Shown piece by piece: positions 5,403-13,314 of a stretch of DNA of 16,789 bases. Below the pieces are notes generated by a model. It worked only from the letters and a program-made list of their open reading frames with translations, was not told where the DNA came from and ran no database searches. Positions within the stretch are counted from its first letter, which is position 1. Every line of letters starts with the position of its first letter. This stretch comes from DATDTB01 sp035291025 (lineage in GTDB: Archaea; Iainarchaeota; Iainarchaeia; JAFGOX01; DATDTB01): contig DATDTB010000089.1 of assembly GCA_035291025.1 (NCBI GenBank), positions 1 through 16,789 of the forward strand, in the 5' to 3' direction. A program made the translations under genes and the position numbers.

Positions 5403-8400
5403 CTAGGAGTACTCGTCCCAGCTCTTTACTTCCAAGTCTTTTTCCTTCAGCCTGTAAAAGGCTTCGAGGAACATCTTGGCGACTTGGACGTTGTTTATTA
5501 GCGCGATCGCCCGGTCCACGGAGTGCCTGCGGAGCGCGTAAGCGTCACCGGCGTCTTCCTGGCCCACTTGCCTTGGAATGGAGATCACCAAGTCAATTTT
5601 TTTGCGTTCCAAGTACTCGCTGACGTTCGGCTTTTTCTCAATTCCAATCCTGTTCAGTTTCTTGCTTTTCACGCCGAGGCTAGTCAGGAACTTTTGAGTG
5701 TTGTGCGTGGCGTAAATCTTCAAGCCAAGGCTTTCCAGCTTCGAGAGCTGTTCGGCGAGAGCGTAGCGGTTTTCGTCGCCGCCAATGCTGACGAGCACGC
5801 CCTTGGATGGAAGCGTGACCTCCGTTGACACCAGAGACTTCAAGTAGGCGTCGTACACGTTGGCGCCGATGCACGCAACCTCCCCCGTTGAAGCCATTTC
5901 CACCCCGGGAATCGGGTCGGCGCCCTTGATGCGCGTGTAGGAAAACACAGGGCACTTAACTCCAACGTAGCTCAACGCGAACTGGTTCTTTTTCACTGGC
6001 GCGGTTTCCTTTCCCATTATCGCCTTTACTGCGGTGTGAATGAAGTTTTCCTTGAGCACTTTTGAAACGAACGGGAAAGAACGCGACGCCCTCAGGTTGC
6101 ACTCTATGACCTTTAGCTTGTTGTCTTTCGCGAGGAACTGGATGTTGAAAGGGCCCGTTATGTTTAAGGCACGCGATATGCTTTCGGCGACGTTTTGGGC
6201 CTGCTTTGCGGTTTCCGTGTAAACCTTGTTTGCCGGGAACACCATGGTTGCGTCCCCTGAATGGACTCCGGCGTTTTCAACGTGTTCCGAGAGAGCCCAC
6301 GCCAAAAGCCCCCCGTTTCTCGCCACGGCGTCAACTTCTATTTCCTTGGCTCCAGTGATGAACTTTGAAATAACCACCGGGTATTCCTTTGAAACGTTTT
6401 GGGCCTGCCCCAGGTATTCCTCGAGTTCTTTCGGGTTGAAGGCGACGTTCATTGCAGCGCCCGACAACACGTAGGAAGGCCTGACTAGGACTGGGTAGCC
6501 TGCTTTTTCAGCGAACGCCTTTGACTCCTCTATGGAAGTAAGCTCCTTCCACTCTGGCTGGTCTATTCCCAATTCGTCCAGCAACGCGGAAAACTTGTGC
6601 CTGTTCTCGGCCCTGTCAATGCAGTCAGTGCTGGTCCCCAAGACCTTCATTCCGGCCTCGCCGAGTCTTTTTGCCAAGTTGTTTGGAACCTGGCCGCCCA
6701 TTGACACAACCAGCCCCAGGGGCTTTTCGCGGTCGTAGATGTCGCTTACTCTTTCGAAAGTGAGTTCTTCGAAGTACAGCTTGCTGCACATGTCGTAGTC
6801 GGTCGAAACAGTTTCCGGATTGCAGTTAACCATTATAGTCTCGTAGCCCTGCCTTCTCAGCTCGGCGGCCGCTGAAACGCAGCACCAGTCAAATTCCACG
6901 GACGAGCCAATGCTGTACGAGCCCGACCCCAGCACGATTACCTTGTTTTCGCTTTCTTTTTCCGCCGGCAAGTCGTCAGAGTCGCCGTTGTAAGTAAAGT
7001 ACAAGTAGTTAGTCTGCGCTGGAAACTCTCCCGCGAGGGTGTCAATTTGCTTCACCACCGGTAAAACGTTCAGTTCTTTCCTGCGCGCCCTGACTCTTTG
7101 CACTACTTCGTTCATCTTGCTTTCTCTTGCCTTCAAGACAATTTTCGCTATTTGGAAGTCGGAAAAGCCAAGCCTCTTGGCTTCAAGGAACTGTTCCCGT
7201 GAAAGGTCTTCAATGCCCGAATGCCTTGACAAGTCTTTTTCCATTACCGTAATGTTCTTGATTTTTTCCAGGAACCACGCGTCGATGTTGGTGAGCTTGT
7301 TGACTCTTTCAACGCCCCAGCCCTTCCTGAACGCCTCTGCCACTGCGTAAACCCTTTGGTCGGTCGGGTTCGCCAGCTCTTTTTCCAGTTGTTCTTCAGT
7401 GCCCCATTTTGGCTCGTTGTTTGCCGCCAGCCCGTGCTTCCTGTTTCCAAGCATCCTGAGCGCCTTTTGGAGCGCTTCCTCGAATTTCCTGCCAATGGCC
7501 ATTACTTCCCCAACGCTCTTCATTTCCGGGCCCAGCAAGCTGGAGGCTTTCTTGAATTTCTGCAAGTCCCACCGGGGCACTTTCACTACAATGTAGTCAA
7601 GCGCGGGCTCGAAGCACATGCTGGTCACCTTAGTGACGGTGTTGCGCACTTCGTTCATTGAATAACCCAATGCTAGCTTTGTTGCAACAAACGCCAGCGG
7701 GTACCCAGTGGCTTTTGATGCCAGCGCCGAGCTCCGGGAGAGGCGGGCGTTTACTTCGATTACCCTGTAGTCCGAGTTTTCAGGGTTCAAGGCGAACTGG
7801 ATGTTGCACTCCCCAACTATTCCGAAGTGCCTAATGACCTTAATGGAGACGTCTCTCAGGAAGTGGTACTCGTGGTTTGAAAGCGTCTGGGAAGGCGCGA
7901 CGACAATGCTTTCGCCAGTGTGAATCCCCATTGGGTCGAAGTTTTCCATGTTGCACACCGTGATGCAGTTGTTGAACGAGTCTCGCACGACTTCGTATTC
8001 AATTTCCTTCCACCCGCCCAGGAATTCCTCGACCAAGACTTGCGGGGCCTGCGCCAGCGCCAACCCCACCACTTTTTGGAATTCTTCCCTTGTCCGCGCC
8101 ACTCCCGACCCAAGCCCTCCAAGGCTGTACCCCGAGCGAATCATTGCAGGCAGCCCAACCACGTCCAATGCCTTCCCGGCGTCCTTCAAGTTCTTCACGG
8201 AAATGCTTTTCGGCACCTTCACTCCAATGCCTTTGAGTTCCTTGGCGAACAAGCCCTTGTCCTCTGTCTTGACGACCGCGCTTACCGGGGTGCCCAGGAC
8301 TCTCACGTTGTGTTTTTCCAATGCCTTGCTTTTGTGCAGCGCAATTCCGCAGTTCAAGGCGGTCTGCCCGCCAAAGCTCAAAAGTATCCCTTCAGGCTTT

Positions 8401-8651
8401 TCTTTTTCAATAACTTTTTCCACGAAGTAAGGGTTCACGGGCAAAAAATAAGTCTTGTCAGCCATTCCCTCGCTTGTCTGGTAAGTGGCGACGTTTGGGT
8501 TGATTAAAATCACCTTAATTCCTTCTTCTTTTAACGCCTTGACCGCCTGGCTCCCCGAGTAGTCAAATTCCCCGGCTTGCCCAATCCTCAAGCCCCCCGA
8601 GCCAAGCAGTAAAACCGACTTGGGTCTTCCCTGGTTTTTTTGCGAGTTCAT
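5403..8651 (-). CDS. carB: Carbamoyl phosphate synthase large subunit
   Basis: A 1082-residue protein, full length for CarB. It makes carbamoyl phosphate from bicarbonate, ammonia delivered by CarA, and two ATP. The two homologous synthetase halves are both clear: the first opens with LLLGSGGLRIGQAGEFDYSG near residue 15 and contains EVNARLSRSSALASKATGYP. The second opens with VLGSGSYSIGSSVEFDW near 573 and contains IECNLRASRSFPFVSKV. An all-helical oligomerisation region lies between them. The last 140 or so residues form the allosteric MGS-type domain (GVLVSIGGDENRYALAEQL onward). The ATG overlaps the carA stop (ATGA, 8648-8651), the usual coupled arrangement. The product feeds pyrimidine and arginine synthesis and, in this context, probably also the carbamoyltransferase at 10292-12049. 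Confidence 0.97.
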   Translation of the reverse strand: MNSQKNQGRPKSVLLLGSGGLRIGQAGEFDYSGSQAVKALKEEGIKVILINPNVATYQTSEGMADKTYFLPVNPYFVEKVIEKEKPEGILLSFGGQTALNCGIALHKSKALEKHNVRVLGTPVSAVVKTEDKGLFAKELKGIGVKVPKSISVKNLKDAGKALDVVGLPAMIRSGYSLGGLGSGVARTREEFQKVVGLALAQAPQVLVEEFLGGWKEIEYEVVRDSFNNCITVCNMENFDPMGIHTGESIVVAPSQTLSNHEYHFLRDVSIKVIRHFGIVGECNIQFALNPENSDYRVIEVNARLSRSSALASKATGYPLAFVATKLALGYSMNEVRNTVTKVTSMCFEPALDYIVVKVPRWDLQKFKKASSLLGPEMKSVGEVMAIGRKFEEALQKALRMLGNRKHGLAANNEPKWGTEEQLEKELANPTDQRVYAVAEAFRKGWGVERVNKLTNIDAWFLEKIKNITVMEKDLSRHSGIEDLSREQFLEAKRLGFSDFQIAKIVLKARESKMNEVVQRVRARRKELNVLPVVKQIDTLAGEFPAQTNYLYFTYNGDSDDLPAEKESENKVIVLGSGSYSIGSSVEFDWCCVSAAAELRRQGYETIMVNCNPETVSTDYDMCSKLYFEELTFERVSDIYDREKPLGLVVSMGGQVPNNLAKRLGEAGMKVLGTSTDCIDRAENRHKFSALLDELGIDQPEWKELTSIEESKAFAEKAGYPVLVRPSYVLSGAAMNVAFNPKELEEYLGQAQNVSKEYPVVISKFITGAKEIEVDAVARNGGLLAWALSEHVENAGVHSGDATMVFPANKVYTETAKQAQNVAESISRALNITGPFNIQFLAKDNKLKVIECNLRASRSFPFVSKVLKENFIHTAVKAIMGKETAPVKKNQFALSYVGVKCPVFSYTRIKGADPIPGVEMASTGEVACIGANVYDAYLKSLVSTEVTLPSKGVLVSIGGDENRYALAEQLSKLESLGLKIYATHNTQKFLTSLGVKSKKLNRIGIEKKPNVSEYLERKKIDLVISIPRQVGQEDAGDAYALRRHSVDRAIALINNVQVAKMFLEAFYRLKEKDLEVKSWDEYS

Positions 8652-9763
8652 TTCCTTTCACGCTTTTCGTCGAGTAGTTTCACGAACTTGTCAAATAGGA
8701 AGTTGGCGTCGTTCGGGCCCGGCGCGGCTTCCGGGTGGAACTGCGAAGAAAAAAACAAGCCCGACTCGTGGATTATTCCCTCGTTTGTGTTGTCGTTCGC
8801 GTTAGTGAACAAGGGCTTCCAGTCGCCTGGCAGCGACGAAACGTCGACGGCAAACCCGTGGTTTTGCGATGTCACGAAGCAATTCTTTGAGCCTTCAAGC
8901 ACCGCGGGCTGGTTCTGCCCGCGGTGGCCGTACTTGAGCTTGTAAGTGTTCCCGCCGGCCGCCAGCGCCAAGAGCTGGTTTCCCAGGCAGACCCCCATGA
9001 TTGGAAACCGCGCGTCCATTGCCTTCCTGACGTTCTTGATAGTCTCACCGCACATTTTCGGGTCCCCCGGCCCGTTTGAAAGCATGACACCGTCAAACTC
9101 CAGCTCCAAGAAGTCGTAATCCCAAGGCACTCGTATGACTCTAAGGTTTCTCTGCAAAAGGTTCCGGATGATGTTGTTTTTCACGCCCGTGTCAACCAAC
9201 ACAACGGTCTTCTTGCCTCCAGCGCCTCCTTGCTTTTCGAGGCTGGACGGGTTTTCAATTGAGTCCTCGTACACTACTGGGTGCTTTATCGAGACTTCTG
9301 CAACCAAGTTCCTCGAGTTCGGGTCGTCAAACCTTGGTTCTTCCTTTTCGTCAAATAAAATGCACCCGAGCATCACGCCTTTTTCCCTTAGTTTTTTCGT
9401 GAGCGCCCTAGTGTCCACGCCTTGAATTGCCGGCACGCGCGACTCCTTGAGCCATTCGCTCAGGCTCTTTTGCGAGTCCCAGTGGCTGTGGCTTGAAGAA
9501 CACTCCGAGACGACCAACCCAAGTATTTGGACTTGGCTTGACTCCAAGTCCTTCAACGGCACCCCGTAGTTCCCGACCAGTGGATAAGTAAGCGTGAGTA
9601 TCTGGCCCTTGTACGACGGGTCAGTGAAGCCCTGCGGGTAGCCGACCATTCCAGTGTTGAAGACGACTTCGCCGGAAACCTTTTCATTGGCGCCGCAGCT
9701 GAGGCCGTTGAAAACGCTTCCATCTTCTAGAACGAGTCTGGCTTCGCCCACTCTTGCGTTCAT
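8648..9763 (-). CDS. carA: Carbamoyl phosphate synthase small (glutaminase) subunit
   Basis: A 371-residue protein with the CarA-specific N-terminal domain (motif FNTGMVGYPQGFTDPSYKGQ, residues 35-54) and a C-terminal class I glutamine amidotransferase domain. The catalytic triad is intact: Cys259 in MGVCLGNQ, with His343 and Glu345 in FHPEAAPGP. It hydrolyses glutamine and channels ammonia to CarB. I chose the ATG at 9763: the conserved domain begins right after it, and a TATA-like box lies about 40 bases upstream, so a longer reading would run through the promoter. The ribosome binding site is weak (CTGGGTT). It is the first gene of the minus-strand run and is divergent from the carbamoyltransferase operon. 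Confidence 0.96.
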   Translation of the reverse strand: MNARVGEARLVLEDGSVFNGLSCGANEKVSGEVVFNTGMVGYPQGFTDPSYKGQILTLTYPLVGNYGVPLKDLESSQVQILGLVVSECSSSHSHWDSQKSLSEWLKESRVPAIQGVDTRALTKKLREKGVMLGCILFDEKEEPRFDDPNSRNLVAEVSIKHPVVYEDSIENPSSLEKQGGAGGKKTVVLVDTGVKNNIIRNLLQRNLRVIRVPWDYDFLELEFDGVMLSNGPGDPKMCGETIKNVRKAMDARFPIMGVCLGNQLLALAAGGNTYKLKYGHRGQNQPAVLEGSKNCFVTSQNHGFAVDVSSLPGDWKPLFTNANDNTNEGIIHESGLFFSSQFHPEAAPGPNDANFLFDKFVKLLDEKRERK

Positions 9764-9802
9764 GCGATAGAACCCAGTTTGATTCAAAAAATGCAAGGCA
9801 AC

Positions 9803-9811
9803 GTTTATAAC
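9803..9811 (-). promoter_or_regulatory. Candidate TATA box of the carAB operon
   Basis: On the minus strand the sequence reads GTTATAAAC, a good archaeal TATA-like box, centred about 43 bases upstream of the carA ATG. Transcription starting roughly 25 bases downstream would give a leader of about 15-20 bases. The assignment rests on sequence and spacing only. Confidence 0.55.
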
Positions 9812-9877
9812 GCCATTGCTTTCGTTACCTTTTTTTGCCCCCAAGTCATTGCGCCGCGCGCCGGAATGCAACGTTGT

Positions 9878-9893
9878 GGAAAGTGTTTTAAAT
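9878..9893 (+). promoter_or_regulatory. Candidate BRE/TATA promoter of the carbamoylation operon
   Basis: The plus strand reads GGAAAGTGTTTTAAAT: a purine-rich BRE-like stretch (9878-9883) followed by a TATA-like TTTTAAAT (9886-9893). A start site about 25 bases downstream (near 9915) would leave a leader of roughly 80 bases before the ATG at 9995, which is long for an archaeal operon and leaves room for control. Confidence 0.45.
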
Positions 9894-9896
9894 CGC

Positions 9897-9910
9897 TTCC
9901 GGAAATTTCC
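9897..9910. promoter_or_regulatory. Overlapping perfect palindromes near the predicted start site (possible operator)
   Basis: TTCCGGAA (9897-9904) and GGAAATTTCC (9901-9910) are both perfect palindromes sharing four bases. They lie just downstream of the plus-strand TATA candidate, where archaeal repressors commonly bind. The palindromes are seen directly; operator function is inference. Confidence 0.3.
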
Positions 9911-9994
9911 CTAACTAGACAGGCAACAAAGTGCAAGCAGGCGCCGTCTTACCCCGAAGTTTTTTGTTACATCCAAGGGTGTTTTTTTATTTTA

Positions 9995-10258
9995 ATGAAT
10001 GAAAAGCCGAAAAAGTCCTTGCTGGCGTGGCTGAAGGACTCCTACATGGAGTTGTTCAAGCCCGTTGGCGACGCCGTCAACTTTGTGTTGTTGTTGCTGG
10101 TTTACGTGTTCGTTGTCGGGCCAGTTGCCCTGCTTGCAAAGCTCTCTGGCAAGAAGTTCATGCGCGAAAACCACCCCGGAATGACGTATTGGGTGGACCG
10201 GGAGCCGTTGCCGGACAACAAAGACAGCCTTAGGAAGTACTTGCGGAGGCAGTTCTAG
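9995..10258 (+). CDS. SxtJ-like small membrane protein (short form)
   Basis: An 87-residue protein with one membrane helix at about 26-49 (VGDAVNFVLLLLVYVFVVGP). It has a basic stretch after the helix and the tail MTYWVDREPLPDNKDSLRKY, ending in RRQF. This matches my recollection of the C-terminal half of SxtJ-family proteins, which co-occur with NodU/SxtI carbamoyltransferases: a helix followed by V-x-P-(I/V)-(A/G)-L-L-x-(K/R)-L, then a YW-x-x-R-E motif and a final QF. Usual SxtJ proteins are longer, with extra N-terminal helices missing here. The ATG at 9995 is the first in frame before the recognisable part; its nearest purine-rich site (AAGGGTG) is rather far, 13 bases away. It is the first gene of the operon, 33 bases before the carbamoyltransferase. 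Molecular role unknown; perhaps an anchor or partner for the transferase. Confidence 0.7.
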   Translation: MNEKPKKSLLAWLKDSYMELFKPVGDAVNFVLLLLVYVFVVGPVALLAKLSGKKFMRENHPGMTYWVDREPLPDNKDSLRKYLRRQF

Positions 10259-10291
10259 CTTTTCTTTTTTCCAGGGCGTGAGGTGTTTTAA

Positions 10292-12049
10292 TTGTACATT
10301 TTGGGAGTTTCCGGGCATTACCACGACAGCGCTGCCACTCTTGTAAAAGACGGCAAGGTGGTAATGGCCATCGAAGAGGAACGCCTTTCAAGGAAAAAAC
10401 ACGACCCCGGCTTCCCCAGCCTGGCGATAAAGCACTGCCTTGAATCTGAGGGCATAACCGCGAAGGACTTGGACTACGTGGCCTTTTACGAAAAGCCCCT
10501 GCTAAAGTTCGAACGCATCCTATACCAGCACATTGACACTTGGCCTGTTTCCTGGCATTCCTTTTGCACTGGGCTCCCGGGCTGGCTGAAGGAAAAGCTG
10601 CACGTGAAGCGCTTGCTCAGGAAGGAAATTGGTTACACTGGCAAGGTCTTTTTCCCAGAGCACCACTTGTCCCACGCCTCTTCAGCCTTCCTTGTGTCGC
10701 CGTTCAAGGAGGCAGCCATAATGACCATGGACGGGGTTGGCGAGTGGACCACGACCACGCTGGGATTGGGGAAGGGCAACGAAGTCCAGTTGTTGAAGGA
10801 AATTCGGTTCCCGCACTCTCTTGGGTTGTTGTACAGCGCCATGACCGCGTACCTGGGCTTCAAGGTCAACGACCACGAGTACAAGGTAATGGGGCTCTCG
10901 GCTTACGGCGACCCCGAACCCTACTACGACGCTGTGAGGAAAATGATCCGAGTAAAAGAAGACGGCAGTTACGAACTGGACTTGAGTTACTTCGCTTTCA
11001 CGTACAGCGACCGCATGCCTTCGCCTAAAATGATAAAAGAGTTGGGGCCCGCGCGCAGGAAAGGCGACAAAATGGGCAAGCGCTACGAGGACATCGCCGC
11101 GGCCTTGCAAAAGGTCTTGGAAGAAGTCCTGTTTGAGTCACTCAACGGGCTGCACAAGGTCACTAGGCAAGAAAACCTAGTGATGTCCGGCGGGGTTGCC
11201 TTGAACAGCTTGGCCAACGGAAAAATACTCAAGAAAACCGGCTTTGAGGAAATGTACATGCAGCCGGCGTGCAGCGACGCGGGCAACAGCATGGGCGCGG
11301 CTTTCTACGTTTACAACACATTGCTTGAAAACAAGCGAAGCTACGTGCTGCGCGACCCTTTCCTTGGCCCGGAGTACTCCCGTGACTACATTAAGTCGTT
11401 CCTTGACCGGGAGAAAGTTAAGTACACTGAGTACCAGGACTCAAAGAAGCTCGTGAAGGACACTGCGAAACTGCTCACGGAGGAAAAAATAATCGGCTGG
11501 TTCCAGGACCGCATGGAATGGGGGCCCAGGGCTTTGGGAAACCGGAGCATCCTCGCTTCCCCCTTGACTGACAAGATGAAGGACATATTGAACGCCAAGG
11601 TAAAGCACCGCGAGCTATTCCGGCCCTTCGCTCCAGTTGTCCCAGTCGAGGACGCCCGCGACTGGTTCGAAACAGACGACCCGGTGCCACTGCCGGCTGA
11701 TTTCATGTTAATGGTTTACCCAATCAGGAAGGAAAAACGGAAACTCGTCCCGGCAGTCACGCACGTTGACGGAACCGGCAGGCTGCAGACAATTCGAAGG
11801 GAGCAAAACCAGAAGTACTACGACGTCATCAAGGAGTTCGGCAGGCTCACAGGGGTTCCAATCCTGGTCAACACTTCCTTCAACATCCGCGGCGAACCAA
11901 TAGTGTGCAAGCCCGAGGAAGCTTACCGTTGCGTCATGGGTACCGGCATTGACTACTTGGCTTTGGGGGACTTCCTGATTGCAAGAAGCGACAACCCCCA
12001 GCACATGTGGGACAGCGAGAACCTCTCTGACGTGCTGGACTTCAAGTGA
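10292..12049 (+). CDS. NodU/CmcH/SxtI-family O-carbamoyltransferase
   Basis: A 585-residue, full-length member of the carbamoyltransferase family that includes NodU, CmcH, TobZ and SxtI, which transfer a carbamoyl group from carbamoyl phosphate to a hydroxyl on the substrate in an ATP-dependent reaction. The N-terminal Kae1-like ASKHA domain shows LGVSGHYHDSAATLV (residues 4-18), the metal-site motif HHLSH (124-128), DGVGEW (147-152), HEYKVMGLSAYGDPEP (195-210) and MSGGVALNSLANG (298-310). The C-terminal domain shows DRMEWGPRALGNRSILA (406-422), HVDGTGRLQT (491-500) and NTSFNIRGEPIV (527-538). All family blocks are present with no break. The start is TTG, supported by GAGGTG six bases upstream. 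The stop overlaps the next gene (GTGA, 12046-12049). The acceptor cannot be deduced; a surface glycan, glycolipid or secondary metabolite are all possible. Confidence 0.93.
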   Translation: MYILGVSGHYHDSAATLVKDGKVVMAIEEERLSRKKHDPGFPSLAIKHCLESEGITAKDLDYVAFYEKPLLKFERILYQHIDTWPVSWHSFCTGLPGWLKEKLHVKRLLRKEIGYTGKVFFPEHHLSHASSAFLVSPFKEAAIMTMDGVGEWTTTTLGLGKGNEVQLLKEIRFPHSLGLLYSAMTAYLGFKVNDHEYKVMGLSAYGDPEPYYDAVRKMIRVKEDGSYELDLSYFAFTYSDRMPSPKMIKELGPARRKGDKMGKRYEDIAAALQKVLEEVLFESLNGLHKVTRQENLVMSGGVALNSLANGKILKKTGFEEMYMQPACSDAGNSMGAAFYVYNTLLENKRSYVLRDPFLGPEYSRDYIKSFLDREKVKYTEYQDSKKLVKDTAKLLTEEKIIGWFQDRMEWGPRALGNRSILASPLTDKMKDILNAKVKHRELFRPFAPVVPVEDARDWFETDDPVPLPADFMLMVYPIRKEKRKLVPAVTHVDGTGRLQTIRREQNQKYYDVIKEFGRLTGVPILVNTSFNIRGEPIVCKPEEAYRCVMGTGIDYLALGDFLIARSDNPQHMWDSENLSDVLDFK

Positions 12050-13080
12050 AACCTGGAATGCGTCCCAGCGCCCCCGAAAGCCTTGTGCATAACCTTTTCT
12101 TGCTTGCCGCGGCGCTCCTTGTAGCGGCGTTCCTTGGAGAGGCGGCCTTGCGCGCGGCGTTTCCATTGGAGGTGCAGTTCGTGAAACGCGGCGACTTGTT
12201 TTTCTACGCGCCCGGCGCCGAGTTCAGTTCCGCAACCCACGAGTTCAACGCCGTTTTCGCGACTAACTCGCTGGGATTCGTCGACCGCGACCACGCCGTT
12301 GAGAAAAGGGAAGGCGTGAAGAGGATCGCCTTCCTTGGAGACTCGTTCACTCAAGCCATTCACTTTCCGCCGAGTAAAAAGTTCACGGGCTTGATTGAGG
12401 AAAAACTTTCCAGCCCCGGCAACGTTGAAGTGCTCAATTTCGGCTTCGGCGGCACTGGAACCCTGGAGCAAAACAAGTACTTGGAAAGCGTTGCCTTGGG
12501 TTACGACTTGGACGTCGTCGTGTTGGTTTTTTTCACGAACGACGTGCAAGACAACGAGGGCTATTCAAGGATTCAAGGCGACCCCTTTAGGGCGTGGAGG
12601 CGTGAACTTTCAACTTCGTCGCTTTTTTACCGGTTATTGCACAAGTCCCTGGTCTTGTTAATTGATTCGGCGAGCAACCGGCCCCCTGCATTTTCCCAGT
12701 CCTACTCAGCGAGCGGCGGCGAGGGCGCGTGGAACGCTACTAGTGATGCGCTAAAAAAAACCCAGAAACTTTCAAGTAGTTCCGGCGCCCGGTTCCTGTT
12801 GGCTTACCTGCCGGCCCAGTACGAAGTCCACCGGGAAGCCTTGATTGAATTCAATGAGAAATACCCCGGCGAGGCCTTTGACTTCGCTTACCCGTCAAAG
12901 CGCTTGCGCGATTTTTCCGCGAGCGAGGGGATTGAATTCCTTGACTTGTCCCCCTTCCTGAGAGACTATTCCCAGCGGACGGGCGAGTACTTGTACTTCA
13001 AGCAGGACGGCCACTTGAACGCTGCAGGGCATGCGGCTGTTGCCGAAGCGCTCGCGCCGGCCATTGAAAGGCTTTTGTGA
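12046..13080 (+). CDS. Membrane-anchored SGNH/GDSL-family hydrolase
   Basis: A 344-residue protein with one N-terminal hydrophobic helix at about 14-38, which fits a membrane anchor or uncleaved signal, followed by an SGNH esterase/acyltransferase-like domain. The four blocks are visible: the nucleophile in FLGDSFTQA (Ser100), a glycine in NFGFGGTGTLEQ (about 131-142), the oxyanion Asn165 in FFTNDVQDN, and Asp321/His323 in KQDGHLNAAGH. The domain probably faces outside the cell. The GTG start lies in a four-base overlap with the carbamoyltransferase stop; an ATG at 12058 is an alternative. SGNH proteins commonly accompany SxtI-type carbamoyltransferases with SxtJ and DUF5989 proteins, so it probably acts on the same substrate, for example by adding or removing an acyl group. 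The specific reaction is not known. Confidence 0.85.
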   Translation: MKPGMRPSAPESLVHNLFLLAAALLVAAFLGEAALRAAFPLEVQFVKRGDLFFYAPGAEFSSATHEFNAVFATNSLGFVDRDHAVEKREGVKRIAFLGDSFTQAIHFPPSKKFTGLIEEKLSSPGNVEVLNFGFGGTGTLEQNKYLESVALGYDLDVVVLVFFTNDVQDNEGYSRIQGDPFRAWRRELSTSSLFYRLLHKSLVLLIDSASNRPPAFSQSYSASGGEGAWNATSDALKKTQKLSSSSGARFLLAYLPAQYEVHREALIEFNEKYPGEAFDFAYPSKRLRDFSASEGIEFLDLSPFLRDYSQRTGEYLYFKQDGHLNAAGHAAVAEALAPAIERLL

Positions 13081-13082
13081 GC

Positions 13083-13089
13083 TTTTAAG
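13083..13089 (+). promoter_or_regulatory. Weak candidate TATA element upstream of the DUF5989 gene
   Basis: TTTTAAG lies right after the SGNH stop and about 40 bases before the ATG at 13126, the spacing expected for an archaeal TATA box with a short leader. The 45-base gap is the largest inside the operon, so an internal promoter is possible but unproven. Confidence 0.25.
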
Positions 13090-13125
13090 CGCGTTTTTTA
13101 ATGCTTTTGCAGGAAGTGTTCTTGG

Positions 13126-13305
13126 ATGGCAATCAGTGACTCATTGAAGGAAAAAAAGGACTCCGTGTCGGAAGTCTTCGAGTTCCTGTGGGAGAGGAAG
13201 GCGTGGTGGCTAGCGCCAATCGTGCTCGTTTTGTTATTGGTGGGGGCGCTGATAATAATAACCCAAAGCTCGGCCTTGTCGCCCTTCATTTACCCGCTGC
13301 TCTAA
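13126..13305 (+). CDS. DUF5989/SxtK-like single-helix membrane protein
   Basis: A 59-residue protein (MAISDSLKEKKDSVSEVFEF at the N-terminus) with the pattern ERKAWWLAPIVLVLLLVGAL (residues 23-42) and the tail TQSSALSPFIYPLL. A short amphipathic N-terminal helix, a basic-tryptophan juncture, one membrane helix and an SALSPFIY-type ending are, from memory, characteristic of DUF5989 proteins, which include SxtK from saxitoxin clusters and typically sit beside SxtI and SxtJ. The ATG at 13126 is preceded by AGGAAG. It is the last gene of the plus-strand operon, before a T tract. No enzymatic residues are apparent; it may scaffold the transferase at the membrane. Confidence 0.8.
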   Translation: MAISDSLKEKKDSVSEVFEFLWERKAWWLAPIVLVLLLVGALIIITQSSALSPFIYPLL

Positions 13306-13314
13306 AACGCGGAC

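Larger units (their letters stand above)
9764..9994. other. Divergent regulatory region between carA and the carbamoylation operon
   Basis: These 231 bases hold no gene I can support. An open plus-strand frame through them joins the SxtJ-like gene, but its translation is not protein-like and crosses both promoters. The region has a TATA-like box for each direction (9803-9811 minus; 9886-9893 plus) and overlapping perfect palindromes at 9897-9910. No tRNA or obvious riboswitch was seen. Confidence 0.6.

Noticed and set aside
7920..8507. 195-codon plus-strand open frame inside carB
   Set aside because: It is antisense to conserved CarB sequence, has no binding site and an unnatural composition.
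9798..9875. Repeated GCAACGTT (9798-9805 and 9868-9875) as an operator pair
   Set aside because: An 8-base repeat within 230 bases is easily expected by chance and has no further similarity around it.
9764..9883. N-terminally extended carA from a start further upstream
   Set aside because: It adds 36 residues unlike any CarA and would run through the TATA candidate at 9803-9811.
9779..9994. In-frame upstream extension of the SxtJ-like protein
   Set aside because: It crosses both candidate promoters, its translation is Cys-rich and unlike any SxtJ region, and it starts within the expected car leader.
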